Source: Vagococcus humatus (GTDB lineage Bacteria > Bacillota > Bacilli > Lactobacillales > Vagococcaceae). Taken from it: a stretch of DNA of 64,000 nucleotides. The notes under the pieces were generated by a model. It made no database searches. It saw only the letters and a program-made list of their open reading frames with translations, and was not told the origin of the DNA. Shown here piece after piece: positions 52,270 to 58,805 of the stretch (positions within the stretch are counted from its first letter, which is position 1; every line of letters begins with the position of its first letter). The stretch spans positions 1-64,000 of the forward strand of contig NZ_PXZH01000006.1 in the NCBI RefSeq assembly GCF_003950325.1, in the 5' to 3' direction. The position numbers and the translations under genes were made by a program.

Positions 52270-52842
52270 GTGCAAACAACTTATAGGCTAAGCCAAATAC
52301 AGTATTTTTTAAGACAATGGAAAATGTTAGAAGCTAACAGAAACCAGTTAATGCCTAATGAAATCAAAAGAGCTAAGCTGCTATTTAACAGTTTATCTCA
52401 ATTAGAAAAAGAAGAACTGAAGCTACTTAAAGAAAAATATTATGATACTAACAACTTAGCTAACTTTGATAAGAACAGAAAGTGTTATACAACTGCTATA
52501 CCGGTTAATGATGAGGTAGTAGCTTATAAATTAAACGTAGAATCATTTGACTATAGCAATGAAAGAAGGCAAGTAGAACGCAAGCTAGGAGAAATCATGA
52601 TAGAAACAGGTCAAAAGATTTTAAAAACTGAAGAACGTATCTATCTAGCTATAAACCCTATGCTTCATGTAAAGCATGTTGATTTTCCTTGTGATGATTC
52701 AGATTTCATTACTGGAGATATTGTTTTAACTACAAGCTTTTTAAATGATGAAAAACAAGTATTTAACATGACTGATCCATTAACCGTAAAATTAGTAACA
52801 AGATTAGAAAGATGTGGCTTTAAACGTGTAGCAATAAATTAA
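52270..52842 (+). CDS. Hypothetical protein
   Basis: A 190-residue protein with a helical first half (YRLSQIQYFLRQWKMLEANR) and a strand-rich second half. No recognised motif. The position resembles that of late-control or packaging-interference genes in satellites, but nothing in the sequence proves either. GTG start after AGGAGGGG. Confidence 0.58.
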   Translation: MQTTYRLSQIQYFLRQWKMLEANRNQLMPNEIKRAKLLFNSLSQLEKEELKLLKEKYYDTNNLANFDKNRKCYTTAIPVNDEVVAYKLNVESFDYSNERRQVERKLGEIMIETGQKILKTEERIYLAINPMLHVKHVDFPCDDSDFITGDIVLTTSFLNDEKQVFNMTDPLTVKLVTRLERCGFKRVAIN

Positions 52843-52861
52843 AACAGAGGAGACTATATCA

Positions 52862-52996
52862 ATGGATAAAGTATATATTGAAAATGACGAAAAAAAAACA
52901 ACAATAATGTTACCTAATTATGGAAATGTTACGCTTATAGTTCAAGATGGAAAAGTAATAAGATTAGAAACAAGTATAACACAAAAATTAAAATAA
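52862..52996 (+). CDS. Short protein, XtrA/YqaO-like (tentative)
   Basis: A 44-residue ORF (MDKVYIENDEKKTTIMLPNY start; then GNVTLIVQDGKVIRLET). The strand-turn-strand pattern ending in QDGKVIRLE recalls the small XtrA/YqaO family of phage-like elements. GAGGAG is nine bases before the ATG. It lies 19 bases after the previous gene and is the last of this operon segment. Confidence 0.5.
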   Translation: MDKVYIENDEKKTTIMLPNYGNVTLIVQDGKVIRLETSITQKLK

Positions 52997-53039
52997 ACTT
53001 ACAATAAAACCATGTTTAAACTAGCAATAAACAAGCGAT

Positions 53040-53147
53040 TGTGATATACTATATATAGTAATTAAATAATGTCTGACTAGAAAGCTAGAGGATATCTTAA
53101 TGAGTTCACCAATAATTTGGTGGCTTGTAAGGTGTCCTCTTTTTTTG
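53040..53147 (+). promoter_or_regulatory. Promoter and attenuator-like leader
   Basis: An extended -10 TGATATACT (about 53042-53050) is followed about 40 bases later by a 10-bp stem AGAGGATATC / GGTGTCCTCT (53087-53096 with 53131-53140, three G-U pairs), enclosing a second hairpin CACCAA-TAAT-TTGGTG (53107-53122), then T7. This is an intrinsic terminator placed 35 bases before the next start codon, as in transcription attenuation. Confidence 0.6.
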
Positions 53148-53180
53148 TTTTTTTATCAGCAAAGTAAGGAGGTGGATATA

Positions 53181-53444
53181 TTGGATAGTAAATCATTTGA
53201 GTTATATGAGATTCTTAAAAAGCCAGTAAGCGAGGAAGCAGAGTACGAGTTCATTAATAAAATTTTCCCTATAGGTTCATGTATAAACCTAAAGAAAGAA
53301 GATCTTAAAGCTTTATATCTGACTAGCAAAGCAGCTATAGATATAGGAAAACTAGAAGTAAATTGGAAGGATATAGCTAAAAAACAGGAAGCTAGCCTAA
53401 AGGCTTTATTAAATAGCCTTAACGTAAATCCTGAAGACATATAA
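53181..53444 (+). CDS. Hypothetical protein behind the attenuator
   Basis: An 87-residue acidic protein from a TTG start nine bases after AAGGAGGTG (53167-53173 region). An in-frame ATG at 53100 exists but lies inside the terminator hairpin and is not a plausible start. No recognised domain. First gene of a three-gene run (53181-54563). Confidence 0.6.
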   Translation: MDSKSFELYEILKKPVSEEAEYEFINKIFPIGSCINLKKEDLKALYLTSKAAIDIGKLEVNWKDIAKKQEASLKALLNSLNVNPEDI

Positions 53445-53458
53445 GTAAAAAGAAAGAA

Positions 53459-54100
53459 GTGATAAGGATGTCATTTGAAAAAACTATTCAAGAATTAAAC
53501 AAAATCAGAAATGAAGAGTATGAACAATTAAGGTATGACCGTTCTGTTTGGGAAGGAAATTATCAAGGTTCAAACTGTTCAATGATTAACGTCGCAAGAC
53601 AAGATGTTAGAACCCCTGAAGAACTAAGCAGCTTAGAGCAAACAAAACGTATGATAGATTTTTACGGTAAAGATCCATCAGATAGATTGAATGAAGCTAC
53701 AGAAGACGAGTTACAAGAGTTAATGAACCTATATGATAAAGAGTTGTCTGAACATCAAGAAGCTACTACAAAGGCTATAACAAAACATCAAAGCAATCTA
53801 CAAGCATTGGAAACAGAATTAAAGCGTGTACTAGATAAACACTCAACTAAGATTAAAGACAGTCTTAAAACATTAGCAGAACTTCAACGTGATGAAGTTT
53901 ATCTATATGATTCTAAAGGAATTCCCACACCCTACAGTAATACAGGGATATTAGATTATGATAAACGTGCAGGACATTCTATCTCATCAGATGATAGATG
54001 CCTTAGCAAGTCAAAGAGTCCTAACTATCTAGCTTTACACCATAATTACAGTGCGTTAGAACAAGAGCTACTAACTAATCTAGCAAAGGCAGGTGAATAA
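53459..54100 (+). CDS. Hypothetical protein with coiled coil
   Basis: A protein of 210-213 residues. Residues about 85-150 are a long charged helix (ELMNLYDKELSEHQEATTKA, then LETELKRVLDKHSTKIKDSL), probably a coiled coil, and the tail is polar. GTG at 53459 and ATG at 53468 are both possible starts. Not recognised. A scaffold or capsid-interference role is conceivable from position only. Confidence 0.58.
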   Translation: MIRMSFEKTIQELNKIRNEEYEQLRYDRSVWEGNYQGSNCSMINVARQDVRTPEELSSLEQTKRMIDFYGKDPSDRLNEATEDELQELMNLYDKELSEHQEATTKAITKHQSNLQALETELKRVLDKHSTKIKDSLKTLAELQRDEVYLYDSKGIPTPYSNTGILDYDKRAGHSISSDDRCLSKSKSPNYLALHHNYSALEQELLTNLAKAGE

Positions 54101-54101
54101 T

Positions 54102-54563
54102 ATGAATCCAATTGACAGAGCAACAGCACAACATAAACGCTTGTCACCAGTCTGGAAGTTTATTATAGAAGAAGATTTCAAAGTAAAAGAACCATACTAT
54201 AAATTAGAGACAGACACACATATCATTGTGGTAGAACGAGAAGGTTCTAATGATTCTACTTCATTCGATGGCTACTTTATTTCTAGTAAATATAATCATG
54301 CTAATGACTATGGCTTAAACTTAAAAGAAAATGAAAGAATCGTGCAAGCTATTCCTAAAGATAGTCTGCAATCAGTTGATTACTTATACTATGATGATCC
54401 GGACGAAACCGAAGATGAAAGAATTGCTTATATTAATAAAATGGATATTCAAAAGAATAAACCAGTTAAGTATCAATTTGATATACTCTCAACAAGCAAA
54501 AAAATTAAATCTATAGAATATGTTAAACGTCAACCTTTCAGCTATCAGCATGGCGTGCTATAA
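54102..54563 (+). CDS. Hypothetical acidic protein
   Basis: A 153-residue soluble protein (MNPIDRATAQHKRLSPVWKF start, then a DDPDETEDERIAYINKM acidic stretch). No family recognised. The ATG at 54102 has AGGTGA seven bases upstream. A GTG at 54093 overlaps that site. Last gene before a terminator and a change in sequence character. Confidence 0.58.
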   Translation: MNPIDRATAQHKRLSPVWKFIIEEDFKVKEPYYKLETDTHIIVVEREGSNDSTSFDGYFISSKYNHANDYGLNLKENERIVQAIPKDSLQSVDYLYYDDPDETEDERIAYINKMDIQKNKPVKYQFDILSTSKKIKSIEYVKRQPFSYQHGVL

Positions 54564-54759
54564 ATATGTATCTCGTTATTTAAATAACTAACAAGTTTTT
54601 ACTCCCTCCCATCGATTTTTGATACTATAGCGCCCTAAGGGAGAGACCGGTTGCTGGGGTCGATTAGCAGATATACCCTCTAAAATACGCACGATAGGGG
54701 GGGATACACTGAATATGATAACAACATTCTCTTTATAATCATTATTTATTCAACTCAAT
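54564..54759. other. Non-coding region with GC-rich patch (54601-54712)
   Basis: Within otherwise AT-rich DNA, this patch has CTCCCTCCC, GCGCCCTAAGGGAG (with a CCCT/AGGG dyad), GACCGGTTGCTGGGGTCG, ACGCACGATAGGGGGGG. No gene. A packaging (cos or pac) site or nicking site is possible but unproven. Confidence 0.4.
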
Positions 54760-54792
54760 AAAAGCTCTATAAAATAATTATAGAGCTTTTTT
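54760..54792 (+). terminator. Terminator of the accessory operon
   Basis: AAAGCTCTATAA / TTATAGAGCTTT around AATAA, then T6. Confidence 0.88.
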
Positions 54793-54991
54793 ACTGTATT
54801 TATTAACATGTTTATCTGATTGTCAGTTGTGCCAATTTCAACCTGATGCAAGTATTATATGCATCAGCTTTTAGATTTTATGAACTAATAATTAACTTAT
54901 TTTCAATAAAGGGACAAGAGTAGATGTTTTGAAAGCTTACTATTCTTTATTATGATATCTATTGAAGGTGTATAAAAAATAATAAATTAAT

Positions 54992-55210
54992 TTAATAACG
55001 ACTATTTTTTTTAACTTTAGATATTATAAACTTAACAACAACTACGCTACACCATATAGCAGCAACAACTAGAAGAAGTTTACCTATAAAAACAAACAAA
55101 ATTTTTATAAGAGCAACTAATAATTGAACCAGACCAATACCTAATATAATAGCAACTAATAAACCAACTGCCATCATGAAAATCATTCCTATAGCTATTC
55201 CTTCAAACAT
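54992..55210 (-). CDS. Small membrane protein, unknown
   Basis: A 72-residue, very hydrophobic protein with two long spans (about 5-30 and 32-60) and a basic C-terminal tail (KVKKNSRY). GCAGGGA is six bases before the ATG. No bacteriocin leader or known family. It lies alone in a gene-poor stretch. Orientation opposite to the accessory operon. Confidence 0.5.
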   Translation of the reverse strand: MFEGIAIGMIFMMAVGLLVAIILGIGLVQLLVALIKILFVFIGKLLLVVAAIWCSVVVVKFIISKVKKNSRY

Positions 55211-55295
55211 TGTTATCCCTGCTTTCTCTAGTTAGTTAATCATAAAATATTATTTATTTTCTTTTTTGCAATCTTAGACACGCTATTATAAATAA

Positions 55296-55699
55296 GTTCT
55301 GCAAGCAGCTAATATCTTTACTATTGCGGAAAATGCAAGTACGAAAGAAAATGATAATACAAGCGTTAAAACAAGTAATGATAAAAAACAAGACCGCCAA
55401 CACCAACAACTATTACAATTAATCCCTCAAGACTCGAACACTGAAATGGACTGTTTACCGCCAGAAGCTAAGCATACAATTGTAGTATTATCTAGTAATT
55501 TACAACAAGCTTATGAGTGGACTGGTTTAATTTTAAAAACTAAAAATAAAGTAGCAAGAAAGCAAATAGCGGCTGGAATGACTGAAATAATTTAAATGAG
55601 GTATATTTTTTAACTAAACAAGTTTTATATGAGCCACTTACGGATGATTGTCCATACAAAAGACTAAACAGTGCCTTAAAATCAACGTCTGAGACATAA
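55296..55699 (+). pseudogene. Broken gene, no start and one frameshift
   Basis: Frame 55296-55595 is open but lacks a start codon near its left end (reads DKKQDRQHQQLLQLIPQDSN, then EMDCLPPEAKHTIVVLSSN). It stops after GMTEII. The next frame continues plausibly as LNEVYFLTKQVLYEPL to a stop at 55697-55699. A one-base frameshift near 55590 and loss of the 5' end best explain this. Parent family not recognised, probably a plasmid gene. Confidence 0.5.
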
Positions 55700-55754
55700 A
55701 AAAAGAGGCTGAAAAGTAAATTATTGAATTATTAAAAAAATAATAGGTGATTAT

Positions 55755-55820
55755 ATGAAAAATAGTGGAATGATATTAATACAGATTATAATCTATTCTT
55801 TGGTTGCGGTAAATGCTTAG
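55755..55820 (+). CDS. Possible 21-residue hydrophobic peptide
   Basis: AGGTGA is six bases before ATG. The peptide MKNSGMILIQIIIYSLVAVN plus Ala looks like a signal peptide with nothing behind it, a form shared by plasmid-encoded pheromone inhibitors and some small toxins. It could equally be chance. Confidence 0.22.
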   Translation: MKNSGMILIQIIIYSLVAVNA

Positions 55821-56083
55821 TTAAATATAACTAGGGTATTACCAATAAAAATATTTAAAGAATTATTTCATACTAGAACCTCTAATTGAATTTGATTAAA
55901 AGGATACAAAAGTCTTAATACACGATTATCATACAATGTATATGTCTAAAAGCACCGAATGAGCTGCATTTGTTACTTCTAAATGAAAGTTATAGCATAC
56001 ATGATTGACAGTCTTGTATAAAGAATTTAATTATCTTGTAGATCACTAAATAATGAGATATTATATAGGGTAAACAAAACTCC

Positions 56084-56241
56084 TTGCTTAAATACGTTAA
56101 TTTCTGTATAATTTGGTTGAATAAAAAAGAGCACATGCGCTAACATGTACTCTAGTGTAGACCGTTAAAAAGACGGTGACTTTATATTTAAATGTTGAAC
56201 CATCTAAACGCCGGTCAAAGTTTTAGATGGTTATTTTTTTT
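56084..56241 (+). ncRNA. Antisense RNA of a type I toxin-antitoxin locus (promoter to terminator)
   Basis: Promoter TTGCTT (56084-56089), 17-bp spacer, TATAAT (56107-56112). Transcription from about 56119 would end at the hairpin AACCATCTAAA / TTTAGATGGTT (56198-56232) followed by T8, giving an RNA of about 120 bases. It is complementary to the 3' part of the minus-strand toxin mRNA and overlaps the toxin stop codon. Confidence 0.65.
56122..56153 (-). terminator. Terminator of the toxin mRNA
   Basis: Minus strand: AGAGTACATG / CATGTGCTCT stem (one G-U) with T6 after it, about 80 bases beyond the toxin stop. Confidence 0.75.
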
Positions 56242-56314
56242 GGTTAAATTTCAGAATTTCGATAACCAACAAAGCGAAACTTGTCGCTAATGTCAGTGAC
56301 TCAAAAACTGTCAA
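56231..56314 (-). CDS. Holin-like type I toxin (27 residues)
   Basis: TTG start six bases after AAAGGA. The product begins MTVFESLTLATSFALLVI and ends in KFNQKK: one membrane span and a basic tail, matching the putative holin-like toxin family common in Enterococcus and Lactobacillus. A second short ORF (from ATGGTGGCTAATC at about 56392) precedes it on the same mRNA and could be a translation-coupling leader. A minus-strand promoter with TATAAT lies near 56414-56445. A convergent antisense RNA overlaps its 3' end. Confidence 0.65.
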   Translation of the reverse strand: MTVFESLTLATSFALLVIEILKFNQKK

Positions 56315-56462
56315 AGGCTATTCCTTTCCAGGAGTATTATCAGTTAAATTTAACATAGGCATCACCCCTTTTTTCAAGAGATTAGCCACCATCTTTTCAC
56401 TTTCTACAAAACTTATTATAACAGAGTATTTGTATAATCAAAGTATTAATAGATGAATAAAC

Positions 56463-56490
56463 AGTCTAGTATAAACGCTAGGCTTTTTTT
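56463..56490 (+). terminator. Small hairpin terminator
   Basis: AGTCTAG / CTAGGCT stem (one G-U) followed by T7. What it would terminate on the plus strand is unclear. Confidence 0.45.
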
Positions 56491-56675
56491 ATAAACAAAA
56501 TAAATAGTGATAGTGATAAGATGACTGAATTAGAATTTTAAACTAGATACTGAGGTGAAGCATAGATTATATGCACCAGATTAAATCTGATGTTCTTGTT
56601 TTTAGTTTACATAACTATTCTACCTATATATATATTATTTTTAAATCTTTTTTAAAACCTTTTTAGGTGGCTTGT

Positions 56676-56737
56676 AACCCTTGCGGCTGTAAGGGTTGTT
56701 ATAGGGTATAGGATACAAAATGTATGCATATAGGGTA
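56676..56737. promoter_or_regulatory. Control region of the relict plasmid replicon
   Basis: AACCCTT / AAGGGTT hairpin (56676-56697), two copies of TATAGGGTA (56700-56708, 56729-56737) and the dyad ATACA-AAA-TGTAT (about 56713-56725), just before the initiator gene. Such repeats commonly serve as Rep-binding sites. A complete iteron array is not seen. Confidence 0.45.
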
Positions 56738-56768
56738 CGATATTTACTTGAAGCCCTTTTTAAGTATA

Positions 56769-57502
56769 ATGCTTTTAGGCAGTGATAAAGTGAATGAACT
56801 AACAGTGAAATATAAAAATGAATTAAATCATGTTCCGTTTAGAAAAATGAATAGCGTAGAAATGGATTTCTTTTTTTCTGTGTGTGCCAAAATAAAAACA
56901 ATGAAGTTGCTCGATTTTCTTTTGAAGAATTAAAGAGTTTATCAAGATATAAATCTACTTCTTTGGATCGTTTTGTCAAAGATTTAGAAAGTACCAGAGA
57001 TAAGATAATGAAGCTTTCTTACACTGAAAGAAATGGTTTAAATTCTGATATGTTTATATTATTTAGCAGGTTTAGAATCAATGCAGACGAGCAATATATA
57101 GAGGTCAAAGCGAATTCTGATTTTGCGTATATTTTAAATGAGTTGACTAATGAGTTCACACAATTTGAGCTGCAAGAGTTTACAAGCTTAAAATCTAGTT
57201 ACTCTAAGACAATGTACAGGCTTCTAAAGCAATACAAGAGTACAGGCTACTACACAGTGTTTGTTAAAGACTTTAGAGAACTGTTAGATATTCCAGTTAG
57301 TTACAGAATGCGTGATATAGATACTAGGGTTTTCAAACCAATAGAAAAAGAGTTATCCCAATTCTTTGATTCCTTCCAAATTAAAAAGATAAAAGCTAAG
57401 AAAGGGAATAAGATTGAACGGTTAGAATTTTATTTTATGGAGAAAACGCCACCTATAGATGATTTACCTAAAGTGCCATTATATAACTGGTTAGAGGACT
57501 AA
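56769..57502 (+). pseudogene. Rep_3 family plasmid replication initiator, frameshifted
   Basis: Theta-replicon initiator (RepB type). The first frame gives VNELTVKYKNELNHVPFRKM and EMDFFFSVCAKIK. The second gives NNEVARFSFEELKSLSRYK through FTQFELQEFTSLKSSYSK, YRLLKQYK and the C-terminal winged-helix part. They join perfectly if one A is added to the A5 run at 56894-56898, so a one-base deletion is likely. A -1 ribosomal slip on A-AAA at that point could also fuse them. Otherwise nearly full length. Confidence 0.82.
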
Positions 57503-57568
57503 AATAGTCTAGTTTGTGTAAAGCTAATGCTTTAACATGCATTTACATTATGTAAAAGTGGGTGAAAC

Positions 57569-58005
57569 ATGGAAAATACTATACAGTACGTGAGATTTCA
57601 GAGCTTTTAGACATTAACAAATTACAAGTATATCGTTATATTGATAAACTCAATTTACAAAGTGATAAAACCATTAATAATGCTAAAGCCTATGGTACAT
57701 AAACGATTAGGAGACTTTCTAATGAGTTAGGTTTATCATTTGATAAAGTGATTGATAAAGATAGTGACAAAAAGGTTGATAGTAAAGCATTATCATATGA
57801 TAATCGTGATAATGGAGAGCTGTTACAAATGAAAAACGACATGATAAAACTATTGGAACAGCAGCTTTCTTCACAAGAGGATATAATAACGGAACAAGCC
57901 AAACAAATTGATAAGTTAACCCAGCTATTGGATCAAGAGCAGCAATTAAATTTAAAGAAAACTCACTTACTATTAGAGAGCCAAACTAAAAAAAGTTGGT
58001 GGTAG
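57569..58005 (+). pseudogene. DUF536 replication-associated protein, disrupted
   Basis: The usual partner downstream of Rep_3 genes in lactobacillus and enterococcus plasmids. The N-terminal helix-turn-helix (VREISELLDINKLQVYRYI) is out of frame with the ATG at 57569. An in-frame TAA at 57700 interrupts it, and the coiled-coil tail (KLLEQQLSSQEDIITEQAKQ, ending KKSWW) follows intact. Two lesions make it non-functional. Confidence 0.75.
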
Positions 58006-58487
58006 TTCTGGAAGTGAACACATAGACAAAGGGTGCGAATAATGTTCTTATCCTTTCGGTTAAAATCGCTCAACGAAGTTTTGCGCTCGTATTATTAGTA
58101 CGAGTGATTATTTGCCCCTTTCCTAAGCATTGATGAAAAGGTAGTAAACAATGCTTACATGCTTTAGTAAAGCTAAGGATATCATTATTACTTATTTTTT
58201 GTATACAGTCGTGATGGTCACAACTCGATAATATTATATTATTACTGTTACTATTAAAGCTGTTACTATTAATATGGTCGTTTTGCGTATGCACGTTTAG
58301 GTCAAAGAAAAATGGTGTTGAGTATGTTAGGTGGAACAGGATTAATAAGTATCTGAATATTGATTCGCCACAAGTGGAGAAGATAGACGTTGCCATAAGT
58401 GGCTACGATTTAATTAAATTTTACTGATTGATATAGTACTAGTGTTAGTTTGCGTATATTACTGGTAACTGATAAAGGAGGGTTAAC
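58006..58487. other. Gene-poor stretch
   Basis: No convincing gene. A CTCGTA / TACGAG hairpin is near 58086-58104, and a duplicated CTGTTACTATTA occurs near 58244-58275. A plus-strand frame ending at 58428 (last residues VAISGYDLIKFY) is open for about 70 codons without a start and looks like gene debris. Confidence 0.4.
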
Positions 58488-58502
58488 ACGGATATAGAGT
58501 TC

Positions 58503-58634
58503 ATGAGGTTATGTAAGAAACATCCTATCATGTCGCTGGTGTATATAATAGTAGGTAAAAGTTCATGGAGGACTAAACGAGTAATGTTTGAGGTGTGGAA
58601 GTTTGTAGTATTTGATTTTGATAAGTTAATATAA
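58503..58634 (+). CDS. Small basic protein beside attR
   Basis: A 43-residue ORF (MRLCKKHPIMSLVYIIVGKS start). The very strong AAAGGAGGG at 58474-58482 is ideally spaced not to this ATG but to an in-frame ACG at 58488, which would add five residues. Possibly the original ATG mutated to ACG. Not recognised. Confidence 0.35.
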   Translation: MRLCKKHPIMSLVYIIVGKSSWRTKRVMFEVWKFVVFDFDKLI

Positions 58635-58635
58635 T

Positions 58636-58648
58636 ACCCCTGCACTTA
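58636..58648 (-). repeat. Partial boundary repeat, copy d (inverted)
   Basis: ACCCCTGCACTTA is the reverse complement of the first 13 shared bases (TAAGTGCAGGGGT) of the 19-bp repeat found at the left end. It lies 2 bases after a small ORF and 20 bases before the right arm repeats. Confidence 0.65.
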
Positions 58649-58668
58649 ATTGAGTGATTAATTAAAAA

Positions 58669-58704
58669 TTGAATACGGTTTTGAATACGGTTTGACTACG
58701 GTTT
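58669..58704 (+). repeat. Right arm-type repeats (three 12-mers)
   Basis: TTGAATACGGTT, TTGAATACGGTT, TTGACTACGGTT in perfect 12-bp tandem, same orientation as the pair at 43035-43058. Likely integrase or excisionase arm sites. Confidence 0.65.
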
Positions 58705-58722
58705 CTAGAAACTTAATGAAAA

Positions 58723-58753
58723 TAAAAAACCGTCAACGCTTGATACGTCAACG
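58723..58753 (-). terminator. Element-supplied terminator for ssrA
   Basis: On the minus strand CGTTGACG (58753-58746), 7-base loop, CGTTGACG (58738-58731) pair over 8 bp with two central G-U pairs, followed by G and T6. It lies about 37 bases beyond the tmRNA 3' end, inside the element. Confidence 0.6.
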
Positions 58754-58788
58754 ATTTAACAGTTAATGAAACTGATTGAATTCGAAAA

Positions 58789-58805
58789 ATGGAGGCGGCG
58801 GGAGT
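58789..58805 (+). repeat. attR core in the ssrA 3' end
   Basis: ATGGAGGCGGCGGGAGT, identical to attL. It comprises the last 16 bases of ssrA plus one flanking base, so integration leaves the tmRNA sequence complete. Confidence 0.9.

Larger units (their letters stand above)
42948..58805. mobile_element. 15.8-kb island integrated in ssrA (PICI-like satellite with plasmid remnant)
   Basis: Bounded by 17-bp direct repeats, the right one being the 3' end of ssrA. Content in order: integrase, two repressor/DUF771 cassettes, Rha-type regulator, primase-helicase, iteron origin, seven accessory genes of unknown role, then a degenerate theta-plasmid replicon and a type I toxin-antitoxin locus. No structural phage genes, conjugation genes, transposase or recognisable terminase are seen. 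The left two thirds match the layout of phage-inducible chromosomal islands. An integrative mobilisable element is the main alternative. Confidence 0.82.

Noticed and set aside
53100-53180. Extended N terminus of the gene at 53181 starting at ATG 53100
   Set aside because: That ATG lies inside the terminator hairpin and has no ribosome binding site, whereas TTG 53181 has AAGGAGGTG at the right distance.
58070-58396. 108-codon minus-strand frame in the right end of the island
   Set aside because: Its composition (Ser, Asn and His tracts from AT-rich repeats) is not protein-like, and no ribosome binding site precedes it.
42948-58805. Island as a complete prophage or conjugative element
   Set aside because: No capsid, tail, lysis, terminase large subunit, relaxase, coupling protein or type IV secretion genes were recognised.
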